A DNA stretch of 64,000 nucleotides from contig OX345636.1 of the NCBI GenBank assembly GCA_947044365.1, positions 60,639,537 through 60,703,536 of the forward strand. The letters run 5' to 3'. Of this stretch, positions 1-12,230 are shown piece after piece. A program made the translations under genes and the position numbers. Each line of letters opens with the position of its first letter. Positions within the stretch are counted from its first letter, which is position 1. This stretch comes from Petrosia ficiformis (Eukaryota > Porifera > Demospongiae > Haplosclerida > Petrosiidae). The notes beneath the pieces are model-generated. The model saw only the letters and a list, made by a program, of their open reading frames with translations, had not been told where the DNA came from and did not search any database.

Positions 1-685
1 TTTATCATGTACTGTATGATACAAAGATCATGATGATCAACTGAATAAAGAGTGTGTAACATATAAAAACAAAAGAAGGGCTAAGCAATACTGAAAATTA
101 TTTGTTGTACTTGTATTTTATAACTACACATAGTAGCCACATTCATTAGTGATAATAATTATTATCTTAGTTCTAGTATTGCTTAGACTTCTCTCATCTA
201 GTCTGTTCTCTTGTATTTCAATCTTCATTCACTGGATCATCATTCTGTTTATATTAAGTTTCTGATGATCTACTTTATTATAATATTTAGTATATGATCA
301 ATGATATAACAAAACATTCACATATTATCCATTGACTACATTACTGATATGAATGTACACTTGAATTGAGCTAATTATAAACCTGATACTATTTAAATAT
401 CATTAAAAGGACATTGTTTGTATAAATTATAATTATATGTAAATTATGTTATCTCTTGGTAGAGATATTTACATGTTAGTTTTCATAAACTCATCTTTAG
501 GAATTTACTGTCACAAACTTATTATATTTAGGAATCTATTATTAAATTATATTCATAATATTTTATACATAAGTATGTACATGTAAATATACTGTATAAT
601 TATAATATAGATAATAAGTGTGATTATATTTTATGGATAATTATAATCACAATATAATTGTTTCATTACATGTCATTGTTTACAG
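1..685. other. AT-rich intron sequence, no gene seen
   Basis: This stretch lies upstream of the first recognisable exon (acceptor ending at 685). It is very AT-rich with short ATTATAAT runs. I found no open frame with protein-like composition and no splice-bounded exon. It is most simply the 3' part of an intron of the ankyrin/kinase gene, whose earlier exons lie outside the window. Confidence 0.5.
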
Positions 686-3600
686 GGTGGAATGACGGCT
701 CTTGATTATGCTAAAAAATACAATTATGATAAATGTATCACACTACTGGAAGAAGCTATGGTATGTACATTTTGTAATTTTATGTAATTTTCATCACTTG
801 TCATTACATTAATATGATGTACATGTACATGTATATTTTTATATGTACATCATTACACTATACTATATATGAGTACAATATTTATACATTCCTAATCATA
901 TAAACCTACTCATATTTGTATAGTGATTATGTTTATTATTAGTACATTAAAAAGTCTGATTCTGTTACTAGTATTGAGATTTGGTAATTATTTCCTTTTA
1001 GAAGAATCAAAAAGTTGATAAGCATTTGGATAAACCTGGTAAGTAAATATGATATTGTTTTATTGGTTATATACACATGTACATGTAGATTGTATTATTA
1101 GTAATTGTTGTAATGATTGTAATAGTTATCAGGTCTGGTCTTTGGCCGTGTTGTGTCAAGCACTTTCTAGGCTTAAGCACAGTTTATGAAGTTATTTAAT
1201 TGAAGTGCTTCAAAGCCCTTTGTCAATTTAAGCACAAGTGCTTGTGTTAGCATTTAAGCACAATTGATAATTGTCAGTGCTTGTGCTTACGTCTTTTGTA
1301 GTTACATGTACATGTATATTCTGCAAATATTCATATTGACCACTTTTCCTTGCAACTAAAAGGGTATACAACTTTCAGACCCTTATCAGCACATGTGTGA
1401 TAGCAGGTGTATGATAAAAACAATGGCAGCTGTAGTAGCAAAGAAGCTACCCATAATATTTGAACAATTAATGTTTATTAGGTCTAATTAAACAATGAAA
1501 TAACTACATGTATTATAACTGTTGCTAGTTTAAATGATTTCATTGAAAATGCTTTAAAGTAATTAAGTACTCTAACAAAGGGCTTGTGCTTGTGCTTGTA
1601 TTTGGGCTTGTGCTTGTGCTTATGCTTATGCTTGTACTTGTGCTTGTATTTGTACTTGTGCTTGTGCTTGTGCTTGTACTTGTGCTTGTGCTTGTGCTTG
1701 TACTTGTGCTTGTACTTGTACTTGTATTTGTGCTTGTACTTGTGCTTATACATTTGTACTTGTTCTTATACTTGTGCTTGTGCTTGTGCTTGTGCTTGTG
1801 CTTGTACTTGTGCTTGTACTTGTGCTTATACTTGTGCTTGTATTTGTGCTTTTGCTTGTGCTTGTACTTATACTTGTATTTGTGCTTGTACTTGTGCTTA
1901 TACATTTGTACTTGTACTTATACTTGTGATTGTGCTTGTGCTTGTACTTGTGCTTGTACTTGTACTTGTATTTGTGCTTGTGCTTGTGCTTGTGCTTGTG
2001 CTTGTACTTGTACTTGTACTTGTACTTGTATTTGTGCTTGTGCTTGTGCTTGTGCTTGTGCTTGTACTTGTGCTTGTACTTTTACTTCTTTTTGTGCTTG
2101 TGCTTGTGCTTGTGCTTGTGCTTGTACTTGTACTTGTATTTGTGCTTGTGCTTGTGCTTGTGCTTGTGCTTGTGCTTGTGCTTGTGCTTGTGCTTGTATT
2201 TGTGCTTGTACTTGTGCTTGTATTTGTGCTTGTACTTGTACTTGTATTTGTGCTTGTGCTTGTGCTTGTATTTGTGCTTGTACTTGTACTTGTATTTGTG
2301 CTTGTGCTTGTGCTTGTGCTTGTGCTTGTGCTTGTGCTTGTGCTTGTACTTGTACTTGTACTTGTATTTGTGCTTGTGCTTGTGCTTGTACTTGTGCTTG
2401 TGCTTGTGCTTGTGCTTGTGCTTGTGCTTGTACTTGTGCTTGTACTTGTGCTTATACTTGTACTTGTGCTTGTTTTTGGGCTTGTGCTTGTGCTTGTGCT
2501 TGTGCTTGTGCTTGTGCTTGTGCTTGTATTTGTACTTGTGCTTGTGCTTGTGCTTGTACTTGTGCTTGTGCTTGTGCTTGTACTTGTGCTTGTACTTGTA
2601 CTTGTATTTGTGCTTGTACTTGTGCTTATACATTTGTACTTGTTCTTATACTTGTGCTTGTGCTTGTGCTTGTGCTTGTACTTGTGCTTGTACTTGTGCT
2701 TATACTTGTGCTTGTATTTGTGCTTTTGCTTGTGCTTGTACTTATACTTGTATTTGTGCTTGTACTTGTGCTTATACATTTGTACTTGTACTTATACTTG
2801 TGATTGTGCTTGTGCTTGTACTTGTGCTTGTACTTGTACTTGTATTTGTGCTTGTGCTTGTGCTTGTGCTTGTGCTTGTACTTGTACTTGTACTTGTACT
2901 TGTATTTGTGCTTGTGCTTGTGCTTGTGCTTGTGCTTGTACTTGTGCTTGTACTTGTGCTTGTACTTGTGCTTATACTTGTGCTTGTATTTGTGCTTGTG
3001 CTTGTGCTTGTACTTATACTTGTATTTGTGCTTGTACTTGTGCTTATACATTTGTACTTGTACTTATACTTGTGCTTGTGCTTGTGCTTGTACTTGTGCT
3101 TGTACTTTTACTTCTTTTTGTGCTTGTGCTTGTGCTTGTGCTTGTGCTTGTACTTGTACTTGTATTTGTGCTTGTGCTTGTGCTTGTGCTTGTGCTTGTG
3201 CTTGTGCTTGTGCTTGTGCTTGTATTTGTGCTTGTACTTGTGCTTGTATTTGTGCTTGTACTTGTACTTGTATTTGTGCTTGTGCTTGTGCTTGTATTTG
3301 TGCTTGTACTTGTACTTGTATTTGTGCTTGTGCTTGTGCTTGTGCTTGTGCTTGTGCTTGTGCTTGTGCTTGTACTTGTACTTGTACTTGTATTTGTGCT
3401 TGTGCTTGTGCTTGTACTTGTGCTTGTGCTTGTGCTTGTGCTTGTGCTTGTGCTTGTACTTGTGCTTGTACTTGTGCTTATACTTGTACTTGTGCTTGTT
3501 TTTGGGCTTGTGCTTGTGCTTGTGCTTGTGCTTGTGCTTGTGCTTGTGCTTGTATTTGTGCTTGTGCTTGTGCTTGTACTGGTACTTGTGCTTGTACTTG

Positions 3601-6600
3601 TATTTGTGCTTGTGCTTGTGCTTGTGCTTGTACTTGTGCTTGTGCTTGTGCTTGTACCTGTATTTGTGCTTGTGCTTGTGCTTGTGTTTGTGCTTGTACT
3701 TGTGCTTGTGCTTGTGCTTGTACCTGTATTTGTGCTTGTGCTTGTGCTTGTGCTTGTGCTTGTACTTGTGCTTGTGCTTGTGCTTGTGCTTGTGCTTGTG
3801 CTTGTGCTTGTGCTTGTACTTGTATTTGTGCTTGTGCTTGTGCTTGTGCTTGTACTTGTGCTTGTGCTTGTACTTGTATTGTGCTTGTGCTTGTACTTGT
3901 GCTTGTACTGGTCTTAGAGTGGGCAACCTGGGGATTTAGTTGACTAATAGCTAAGATATTATACTACATAGATATTGAAATTCCTGAGAGAAGCACAGTT
4001 TGTCTGGAAGCTCTATTTGAACTAATTATGTTTTCTTTAATTTTATTGTTTATCTATACAGTATAATAACTTATTTATTTGTCCACTAACTCTTGGATTA
4101 TAGATAATCATATTTATAAGCATTTAAAGTCATGTCTATGAATTATTGCTGCTTCTCCATTTTAAACACCTACTCAAGTTAAGTGGGTTGCACCTAAGGA
4201 CTACTGATATATCTCTGATCAAACACTATCCATACAGTGTATTAGACCATCTCTTGATCATAGAGAGGAGGGGCTTGCTACACAAGACTAGCGTTCAACA
4301 TATGCAAATATTTCTGTCCCAGACCAATAAATAATCCCTGAAAGTTTTAAGTTTTATAGTTTGTATTAATACATGTATATTAGTTATATTAGGTTTTGGT
4401 TGTATGAATTGTATTGTAATACTGATTTTTTTAAAACTTTTTTTTCCATTTGCAGACATTAATCGAAAAGTAGCCATGCAGAAGAATCCTGAAGCAGTGC
4501 CAGGTACTAAATACACTTCCAATGTTTTCATAGTAAATAAGTACAATATCTTATACATTGTACATAGCTACATTTAGAAAAGTTACCAAGGATAGCAAAA
4601 CAGGTGTTTGTCAAAATAAAGGGGAGCAAACCCCTCATCTGTTTACATAAGCACATGCCCAACTAGGGAGGTCTGGTGACAGGGTTCCTCAGGAAATTTT
4701 TATATTACAATCTCTGAGATCACTTTTGGTTGCATAATCAGACTAATGTTTGACCTCAAAAGATTGCAACTTAATAATTAAATTACAAGTACAAGTAGGG
4801 CAAGATTTTAGTAAAGGGGGCAAATGCACTACCCCCACCACCACCCCTCACCCTAAATACTACCTGTTGTACTGTATAAGCTAACAATGAGTAGGTAACT
4901 TTATGAGTAGCATAACCTGACGAATTTGTTGTGAAACTCTACTAGTAATTTATTAATAGTACAATACTATATTATTTGTAATTCAGACATAGTAGTTACC
5001 ATTCTAATAGTTAATTAAGAGCATAATATAATAAATCACCACACCTGTTATGAATAAATGGTTGCTAGGGCAACATGTGCAAATCTATCTGCTCAGCATA
5101 CATTTATTATACTCCCTGAGGGTTTTAATGATTGTATTATTTGTATTACATGTAGTGATAAAAGTTGTAATAGTCACATGCATATTGTGTGTATTGGTTA
5201 TAAAATTGTATTACATGCAGTATTTAGGGCTATGACGAAGGTGGGAAAACAGCCTTTAAAGCTTTGTCAGCAAAAATGAACGAATGTTCGAAGGTTCACA
5301 CGTGTTTATATCAATGTTGGTCTTACCTTGATTGGCTATAGAAAGCCTCCAAAACAGGGTTATTGCTTTATAATGAGAACTAGTGTGGTTTCTGTCAGTG
5401 TTTCTATCAAGATTAGGTACTGCTGGACTGAGAAATAAGACAAAAGCAACCAGCAACACAGCCTCAACTTTCATGGAACATGCCTACATTATTAGCCACA
5501 AGTGTGAATTGCAGAATTGCACATGCACAAACATTATGTAGGCGTGGCAGTGAAGCTTCAAAGGTAGAAATGTAGCTTTGAATGCACAACCAACGAACGA
5601 AGGTTCGAACCTTCAAACCTTCATTCCCAGCCCTACTTGTATTAGTTATATAAGCTGTATTAGTTGTATTAGTTATATTGGTTTTATTAGTTACATGTAT
5701 ATTAGTTGTATTAGTTGTATTACTTGTATTATTATAGATAATGAGCATTTAAAGTCATGTCTATGAATTTTTGCTTCTGCTCCATTTAAACACCTTGTAT
5801 TAACTGTGATTTATACTATATAAAGCCCGGTTTGTATGGTGGTAACCACAAGCAAGTCTCAGATAACCTAAATTTTGTGCAGTGTCATTGTAGGTATATT
5901 TCCTGCAGACAACATTTGGGGATAATTCTGCTATGAATTAGGGGTGGGCGGCATTGGTAATTTTTTTACTGATAAATTTATGATAATCATTTCTGTATCG
6001 CAATACGATATCACAAATTGATACATACCAAAATATCGAAATATACTGTTAATTAAATATTTTTGTGCCGCACTCAGCCACACTCATATTATGTTTCAGC
6101 ACATGGCCAACTGAAATAGTGTGTTTAGCAGTGTTTGTTAGACTTTTCTAGATGCGAACAGGTTAGAAAAGAGTGGTAGACTACAATTCATTAATAGTAG
6201 ATACTATATTTGAGTGTTATCGTTGTCACATAAGTCAATTGATACAAAGACTTTTTGTTTACGTTAAGAATTCTACTCCAGTATGCCAAAAAAAAGTGTG
6301 TTTTACAGATAGTATTTTAGTAGTCTGAACTAGTTGTTGGTTGTATTTCAGGCACAGTTTGTGCGTACAAAGTATTTGTGGGAGTGACCATTTGTAAAAC
6401 ACGTTTGTATGTACATGTAGTTGATATTTAGTTATATCGTGATAAATTAATTGATACTAAAATTTCCAATATCACCCACTGCTATCTGCTCACTGGCGTG
6501 TTTAAGGGAGGCCTGGTGGGGCCCAGGCCCTCCTTGTTGCTTTGTAATGAAATTTTTTAAAAATAATTCTAATTAATGCCTCCGTGCATCATGGTTTGCA

Positions 6601-9600
6601 GCCCCATTGTAGAAGTAACTAAGTCTGATATGGACTCTGACTCTGAGTCTGAGAGCATTGAATCCCCACAGAGTTCGTCAACATTGCTAGATTCTCAGTT
6701 GTCATCATCAATAATAGCGATAATGTACGTAACGTAGATGCCAACAGACAACACCCATCATGAATGATCAATTCGCATGCCATAGTAATATCAATACAGG
6801 TGCTAGGCCCCCCTGATATTCATGTCTAGACACACCTATGTATCTGCTAGTAAGTAGAATGCTATATTTGTAATTAAGATATAATACCACTCTTCTTAAA
6901 AGCTCCTATACATAGAACTATTGTATTGCTTATAATTACATGTATTATTATCAATACATGTATTGAGAATGTCTGTTGATATTATTATCATTTATCCTAG
7001 TCATACAAAACTTTATTACATTGTATACATATTTGTTTATTTATACATTTTACACATTGCTATGATCTATTCACATTGCTATGATCTATTCACATTGCTA
7101 TGATCTATTCACATTGCTATGATCTATACAGATTACTATGATCAATTCACATTGCTATGATCTATTCACATTGCTATGATCTATTCACATTGCTATGATC
7201 TATTCACATTGCTATGATCTATACACATTGCTATGATCTATACACATTGCTATGATCTATTCACATTGCTATGATCTATTCACATTGCTATGATCTATAC
7301 ACATTGCTATGATCTATTCACATTGCTATGATCTATTCACATTGCTATGATCTATTCACATTGCTATGATCTATTCACATTGCTATGATCTATACACATT
7401 GCTATGATCTATACACATTGCTATGATCTATTCACATTGCTATGATCTATACACATTGCTATGATCTATTCACATTGCTATGATCTATTCACAGATGACA
7501 AATCTACTGTTACTAAGAAACAGGAGGTATCACTCCCAGGTACTGATTTGTGTTCCATATCAGTTTCATTATCATAATTTTAATGTTCTATATGAGTGTT
7601 TGAAACATCCCATAGTTTAGTAATAATTATTATCATTGCAATTACAATAATAGCACTTGCCATGTTGCTTCCTTCACCTTGTTAAGATAACTATACACTG
7701 TGAACAATAATGATATAAAATATATTCCAAACATTTCTAAATCAGTTAGTAAAATTGTCCTCCATTTTCTATTGTCACATGAAGTGATTGAAGTTTAGCT
7801 GTATATAGGACTGAAATGAAAATTTAAAATCTGCTTTATCACCTAATGATCAAATGGCTGCTTGTGTTATTATCATTGGGGTAATGCTTGCAAGGTTTGG
7901 TTGTAGAAAATATCCAACACTTCCTAGTCACTTCGTTTCCATTCTGATTTATCATCATAAGAATGCTAGGGCAACATGTGCAAATCTGTCTGCTCAGCAT
8001 CTATTTTAATGATTGTATTATTTGTATTACATATAGTGATAAAAGTTGTAATAGTCACATGTATATGGTGTGTATTTGTTATCAAAATTGTATTACATGT
8101 ACGTATTTAGGGCTGGGGCGAAGGTGGGAAAACAGCCTTTAAAGCTTTGTTAGCAAAAATGAACGAAAGTTCAAAGGTACATGTTTTTATCAATGTTGGT
8201 CTTACCTTGATTGGCTATAGAAAGCCTCCAAAACATGGTTATTGCTTTATAATGAGAACTAGTGTGGTTCCTGTCAGTGTTTCTATCAAGATTAGGCACT
8301 GCTGGACTGAGAAATAAGACAAAAGCAACCAGCAACACAGCCTCAACTTTCATGGAACATGCCCACATTATTAGCCACAAGTTTGAATTGCAGAAGTGTG
8401 CATGCGCAAACATTAAAGTAGGCGTGGCAGCCCAGCTTTGAAGGTAGAAGTGTAGCTTCGAATGCACAACAAAGGAACAAAGGTTGAACCTTCATTCCCA
8501 GCCCTACTTGTATTAGTTGTATTACTTGTATTACTTGTATTACTTGTATTAGTTGTATTACTTGTATTAGTTGTATTACTTGTATTAGTTGTATTACTTG
8601 TGTTACTTGTATTACTTGTATTACTTGTATTACTTGTATTGTATTACTTGTATCAGAGCCCAGAATGATGTTGACGAGAAAGCGAAAGAGTAGGAGCGGC
8701 AGACGAACACGAATTTAATTAAATTGGTCAAACTATCTGTCTGTCCATCTGTTACTATTTTTAGAATCCACGTGTATCCACACCTTCGTTGAAAACGAAC
8801 TGCTACTAACTACATTGACTTAGTTTCCTCTAAAACAAAGAAAATAATTTGGCAATAATTTGGCTGTGTAGACCTGTGAAGACGTTGCTAGTGAAGCCAT
8901 TGACAGAGTAGCAGAAATAATGTCAAACACTCTTGATTAGGACTAAACAATTCTTTCTCGGCTTCTCCAAAGCATGATCTCGCTTTCCTGATAGTAGGTG
9001 ACTCCATTTCTGCCTCCAGACATGTTCGTATACTAACTAACCTTGGAGATCTTCGAGGTGTTGACGCCATATTTAACAAAGGCATGGATTCTACAAATAG
9101 TAACCTATGGTCAGACAGATACATGTAGTTTGAGCAATGTAATTAAATGCATGGTCATCTACCGCTCCTACTCTTCTGCTTTCTGGTAAGTTTTTGGCTC
9201 TTGTTTGTATTAGTTGTATTTTTTTTGTACAAGTGTTTTGATCAAATGTGGCTTAATGAGGAAGCTAAAATAGCACAGAGACCGACGGCTTTACATCCCC
9301 TCCGAAGGATGGGGTGATTAACACCTCCTCATTTTTGGAGGGTAGAGCTGTGTACACTCATAGGTGAAAAAAACCTAACCCTAGCGGGGCTTAAACCTGC
9401 AACCTTTCGATTGCAGGCCAGCACTTTAGCTAGCAGGCCTCTAGTACTCCCCTATTAGTTGTGTTATACATGTAGTTGTGTTGATATGAGGGTTGTATTA
9501 TAATGCACATTTCAATGAACACTATTTTTTCCATTGCAGATGATATCAAAAGCGATATTTCTGAGCAAGATGAACCAAATGTGAAGAAGCCAGATGAAAC

Positions 9601-12230
9601 AATACCAGGTACTAAATGTAGTGTCTTTATAAAACAAATAGTACAGTATGACTAGTAGCATCATGAGTACATGTATATCTTTCTGTATTTTAACTTAATG
9701 TGATGTGTTATAAACTCTAATACAGTGTATTAATATTACTATTAGTAGAATGCTGTATTTGTAATTAAGATATAATTAGTTACCACTCTTCTTAATAGTT
9801 CCTATACATAGAACTATTGTATTGCTTATAATTATATTATCAATAAGAATGTCTATAGACACATTGAAATTTCAAACTCACTGTAGTGTGACTTGGCCAT
9901 GGAAAGTATAGTATAATGAATATCTGTTATTAGTTTCAATTATCATAGGTTATTGGTAGAATATATTTTGTAATAAGTAGATCATGTCAACTTTCATACC
10001 TTAAGTCTACCTTTTATTACATGTACTAATTTTAGCAAATTTAGCAACTAAAATTATTACGTGCTAAAAATATATTTTGTGATTAGGCAAATTAGGTGTG
10101 GCTCAGAAATTCACTAAAATCATGCAATGCCATGATAAACACAAGCATTTAAAAATCGCTTAATTTAGTGGATGCAATTAATAGTAGGCTTCAGGTAGTT
10201 AGTGAAAATTAACATCACCATAGTTACATGTATGTAAACAATGTGAGTACTCCAACAACATTAAATTCACTTGTGTCAACTGCATTGAAAAGCCACTTGT
10301 ATCAATAGCATTGAATGTATCAATAGCTGTATCAATAACATTTAAAAGCCAATTGTATGAACAGCATTGAAAAGCCACTGTGTCAACATCATTGTTGTGT
10401 CTTTTTCTTACTCATATCTACTCCTTCTACTATAACACTTACATCATGTAGTGCTACAGTTCATCTAATGATATTCATAAACATGATCTTCCACTACTAT
10501 GTCCTGATTCATTTCAGTATACCAAACACTATGTTTTAATAGTGTTCATCCATCTAATGATATGCATAAACATGATCTTTCACTGCAATGGGAGTGAATG
10601 CCTGTCTATACTATATCAGTGTTTCCCCTTGGGTAAAAGATTAAATGTGAAGGAGTGCATCAGTGTTACATGACGTCAACAGTGCCATAAAACAGTTTTT
10701 TTTTCAGCATAAACTTTAAAATGAAAGGGTGGGGGGCACCATGGTACCACCTTTTGGGGAAACACTGCTACCTGTATAGTTATATAAAGTATATAATATT
10801 ATTTTTTTTATATCAAAGATAATCAAACATATGGAGATCAAGTCAGTCCCTTCAGACAACAATTTAAAGAGTCACAACAGACAGAGACAGCTGGAAGAAG
10901 TCCAGTCAAAACACAACAGCAACATAGTATAATGAGCATTAGAGTAGAAGAACAGCAGCAAGCAATGGAAGACACTAATACAAAGAAACAAGAGATGGAG
11001 CAAGCAATTCAAGAAATTAATATAATGAAAGAAGAGATGAAGCAAGCTATTCAGGATGCTGGTATGAAAAATCAAGAGTTGGATAAAATGATTCGAGAAG
11101 CTAAACAAGAGAAAGAGCAAGCGATTCAACAAACTAATATAAAGAAACAAGAAATGGTGCAAGTTATTCAGGACACCATTGTGAAGCAACAAGAGATGGA
11201 ACAAACAATTGAAGATGCAGGTATGAAGAAACAAGAGTTGGAGCAAGCAATTCATGAAACTAATATGAAGAAACATGAAATGGAGGAAACAATTCAAGAA
11301 GCTAATCGTAGAGTGGAAATGATACAGCAGATTAATGATACTACCCAACAACAACTACAGCAACTCACACATGTATTGCAACAACACATACAGGAAAGTA
11401 CACAAAGGATTTCAGAACTAGAGGAACAATTAAAACAAGAGAATACTAGTGTTCAATCACATGATAAAATTCATTGGGTGATTGAAAGAGATGAGGTCCA
11501 AGTTACACAAGAGATTCTTGGAAGAGGAGGATGGGGTGAAGTGAAGGTTGGTGTGTTCAGGGGAACTAGAGTTGCAGTCAAGTGTCTTTACGAGGTTATC
11601 CTCTCAGAGTATAATCTCACTCTCTTCTCTAGAGAGATGGATATTGCATCTCGTGTACGTCATCCTAACCTCCTGCAATTTATAGGAGCCACTACAGTTG
11701 GTAATCCTTTGATACTAACTGAGCTTATGCCTACTAGCCTTCGTAAAGAACTGGAGAAGAGTCCATTAACACGTCCCCAAATTATTAGCATTAGTAATGA
11801 TGTAGCATCAGCACTCAACTATCTTCACTTGTGGAAACCACAGCCAATCCTTCATCGAGATGTTAGTAGTGCCAATGTCCTCTTAGAGGCTTCAGGTAGT
11901 GGACGATGGAAAGGGAAGCTTTCTGATTATGGATCTGCTAATCTTCTTCATCAAATTCGTACTGTGGCTCCTGGCAGTCCTTCATATGCTGCTCCTGAAG
12001 CCATTTCCCCTCAACTTCATTCTCCTGCAATGGACATCTATAGCTTTGGTGTTCTCTTTATGGAAATGGCAATTCGTCGTCTACCGTCTGCAAATATTGA
12101 AGAAAGAGAGGCACAGATTCAAAGTGTTCAGTGGCCTACATTTAAGATTTTAATACAGAAATGTGTTACACGGGATCAACAGTCTCGTCCAACAATAGAA
12201 CAAGTGCTAGTAGATCTTGGCAACATGTAA
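686..12230 (+). CDS. Ankyrin / coiled-coil / TKL-type protein kinase (5' partial)
   Basis: Exons joined by GT-AG introns with consistent phase: 686-760, 1002-1038, 4456-4503, 7495-7539, 9540-9608, 10819-12230 (stop TAA). The first encodes the end of an ankyrin repeat ([13 protein letters not shown]...CITLLEEA). The next four are short charged linkers, three of them phase 1-1 and ending in PG. The terminal exon holds a coiled coil and a kinase domain. Counting from the Met at 10932, the glycine loop GRGGWG is at 197-202, VAVK Lys at 217, HRDVSSAN at 308-315, DYG in place of DFG at 332-334, and APE at 354-356. The core residues for ATP binding and catalysis are present, so an active Ser/Thr or dual-specificity TKL kinase is likely (family knowledge). 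Large sponge families of such kinases are known; substrate and partner cannot be read. No start codon is in the window. Confidence 0.85.
1039..1580. other. Intron with dispersed GTGCTT-rich segment
   Basis: This intron follows the exon at 1002-1038. Around 1150-1290 it contains scattered AAGCAC/GTGCTT words (for example TTGTGCTTGTGCTTACG-like runs). A related segment lies at 31200-31630. The large hexamer array that follows may have grown from such a seed. No coding potential seen. Confidence 0.45.
1582..3912. repeat. 2.3-kb hexanucleotide array (TTGTGC/TTGTAC)n with higher-order copies
   Basis: The block is built almost entirely of the hexamers TTGTGC and TTGTAC with occasional TTGTAT, TTATAC and TTTTGGGC variants. 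Because 6 is a multiple of 3, several frames stay open and give long false ORFs of Leu-Val, Cys-Ala/Cys-Thr or Lys-His/Lys-Tyr dipeptides. Marker variants show higher-order duplication: a CTTTTACTTC block near 2077 recurs near 3103, and GTTTTTGGGC near 2471 recurs near 3497, both about 1,026 bp apart. A CATTTGTACTTGTTC block at 1751 recurs at 2631. It lies in an intron of the kinase gene. Confidence 0.95.
4930..5745. repeat. Intron block duplicated with its exon neighbourhood
   Basis: The stretch 5058-5745 matches 7965-8650, and a second block (TAGAATGCTATATTTGTAATTAAG-like) is shared between 6850-6990 and 9745-9860, with a weaker form near 4960-5030. Each block lies beside one of the three phase 1-1 linker exons (4456, 7495, 9540). 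All three exons end CCAG and are followed by GTACT donors. The simplest reading is tandem duplication of an exon plus its intron. Confidence 0.6.
5225..5635. mobile_element. hAT-type MITE, copy A
   Basis: It begins TAGGGCTATGACGAAGG and ends CCTTCATTCCCAGCCCTA, inverted termini of about 17 bp with a hAT-like TAGGGCTG start. Both flanks end in GTATT, a decayed candidate target duplication. Close copies lie at 8108-8506 and 62093-62438. It has no coding capacity and sits in an intron of the kinase gene. Confidence 0.7.
7052..7494. repeat. 19-bp satellite, about 23 copies, ending at a splice acceptor
   Basis: The unit is TTCACATTGCTATGATCTA with rare TACACA or GATTAC variants. The last copy runs into TTCACAG, and that CAG is the acceptor of the kinase-gene exon 7495-7539. 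Each unit therefore starts with TTCACA, one base short of the real acceptor. Confidence 0.95.
8108..8506. mobile_element. hAT-type MITE, copy B
   Basis: It has the same TAGGGCTG...CAGCCCTA ends and interior as the copy at 5225-5635. Flanking sequence also matches (a GCAACATGTGCAAATCT-like block at about 5070 recurs at 7975), so this copy arose at least partly by segmental duplication of the intron and not by a second insertion. Confidence 0.7.
8507..8652. repeat. 9-bp microsatellite (TTGTATTAC/TTGTATTAG)n
   Basis: About 16 units of TTGTATTAC or TTGTATTAG follow directly after the MITE copy at 8108-8506. A shorter degenerate version (5636-5740) follows the sister MITE copy. The open frame of Leu-Val repeats here is an artefact. 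Confidence 0.9.
8654..9203. mobile_element. Non-autonomous DNA element with ~45-bp inverted ends
   Basis: The left end (8654-8699) and the reverse complement of the right end (9162-9203) share CAGAGCC, AGAAAGC and AGAGTAGGAGCGG in order. The interior has a 78-codon minus-strand ORF (8888-9124) with a short [14 protein letters not shown] segment. I do not recognise it, and it may be a leftover N-terminus of a transposase. Confidence 0.55.
9270..9455 (-). mobile_element. tRNA-derived SINE
   Basis: On the minus strand, 9450 down to about 9385 reads like a degenerate tRNA: an A-box-like TAGCTAAAGTGCTGG, an anticodon-arm-like hairpin CTGCAATCG...GGTTGCAG, and a B-box-like GCAGGTTTAAGCC. It continues into a body with CACCCCATCC, TTCGGAGGGGA and GTAAAGCCGTCGGTC, words typical of widespread animal SINE cores (recollection, not checked). 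Confidence 0.6.
10617..10767. mobile_element. Short MITE with CAGTGTTTCCCC ends
   Basis: It is bounded by CAGTGTTTCCCC at the left and GGGGAAACACTG at the right, a 12-bp perfect terminal inverted repeat of hAT style. It is about 150 bp with no ORF. No perfect 8-bp target duplication is visible. It lies in the last intron of the kinase gene. A fragment with the same end motif lies near 58595. Confidence 0.65.
10980..11306 (+). repeat. 42-bp / 14-residue repeats forming a coiled coil
   Basis: Inside the terminal kinase exon, residues 17-125 (from the Met at 10932) are about eight copies of a 14-residue unit like [14 protein letters not shown]. One copy is shortened to 11 residues. Fourteen residues are two heptads, with hydrophobic M/L, A/I and I positions, so the block should form one continuous coiled coil directly before the kinase domain. 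Inference: a dimerisation stalk whose length changes by repeat gain or loss. Confidence 0.75.

Noticed and set aside
1484..3943. Very long ORFs on both strands (up to 777 codons) of Leu-Val, Cys-Ala/Thr or Lys-His/Tyr repeats
   Set aside because: They are forced by a 6-bp repeat that lacks stop codons in several frames; there is no non-repetitive protein sequence and no start context.
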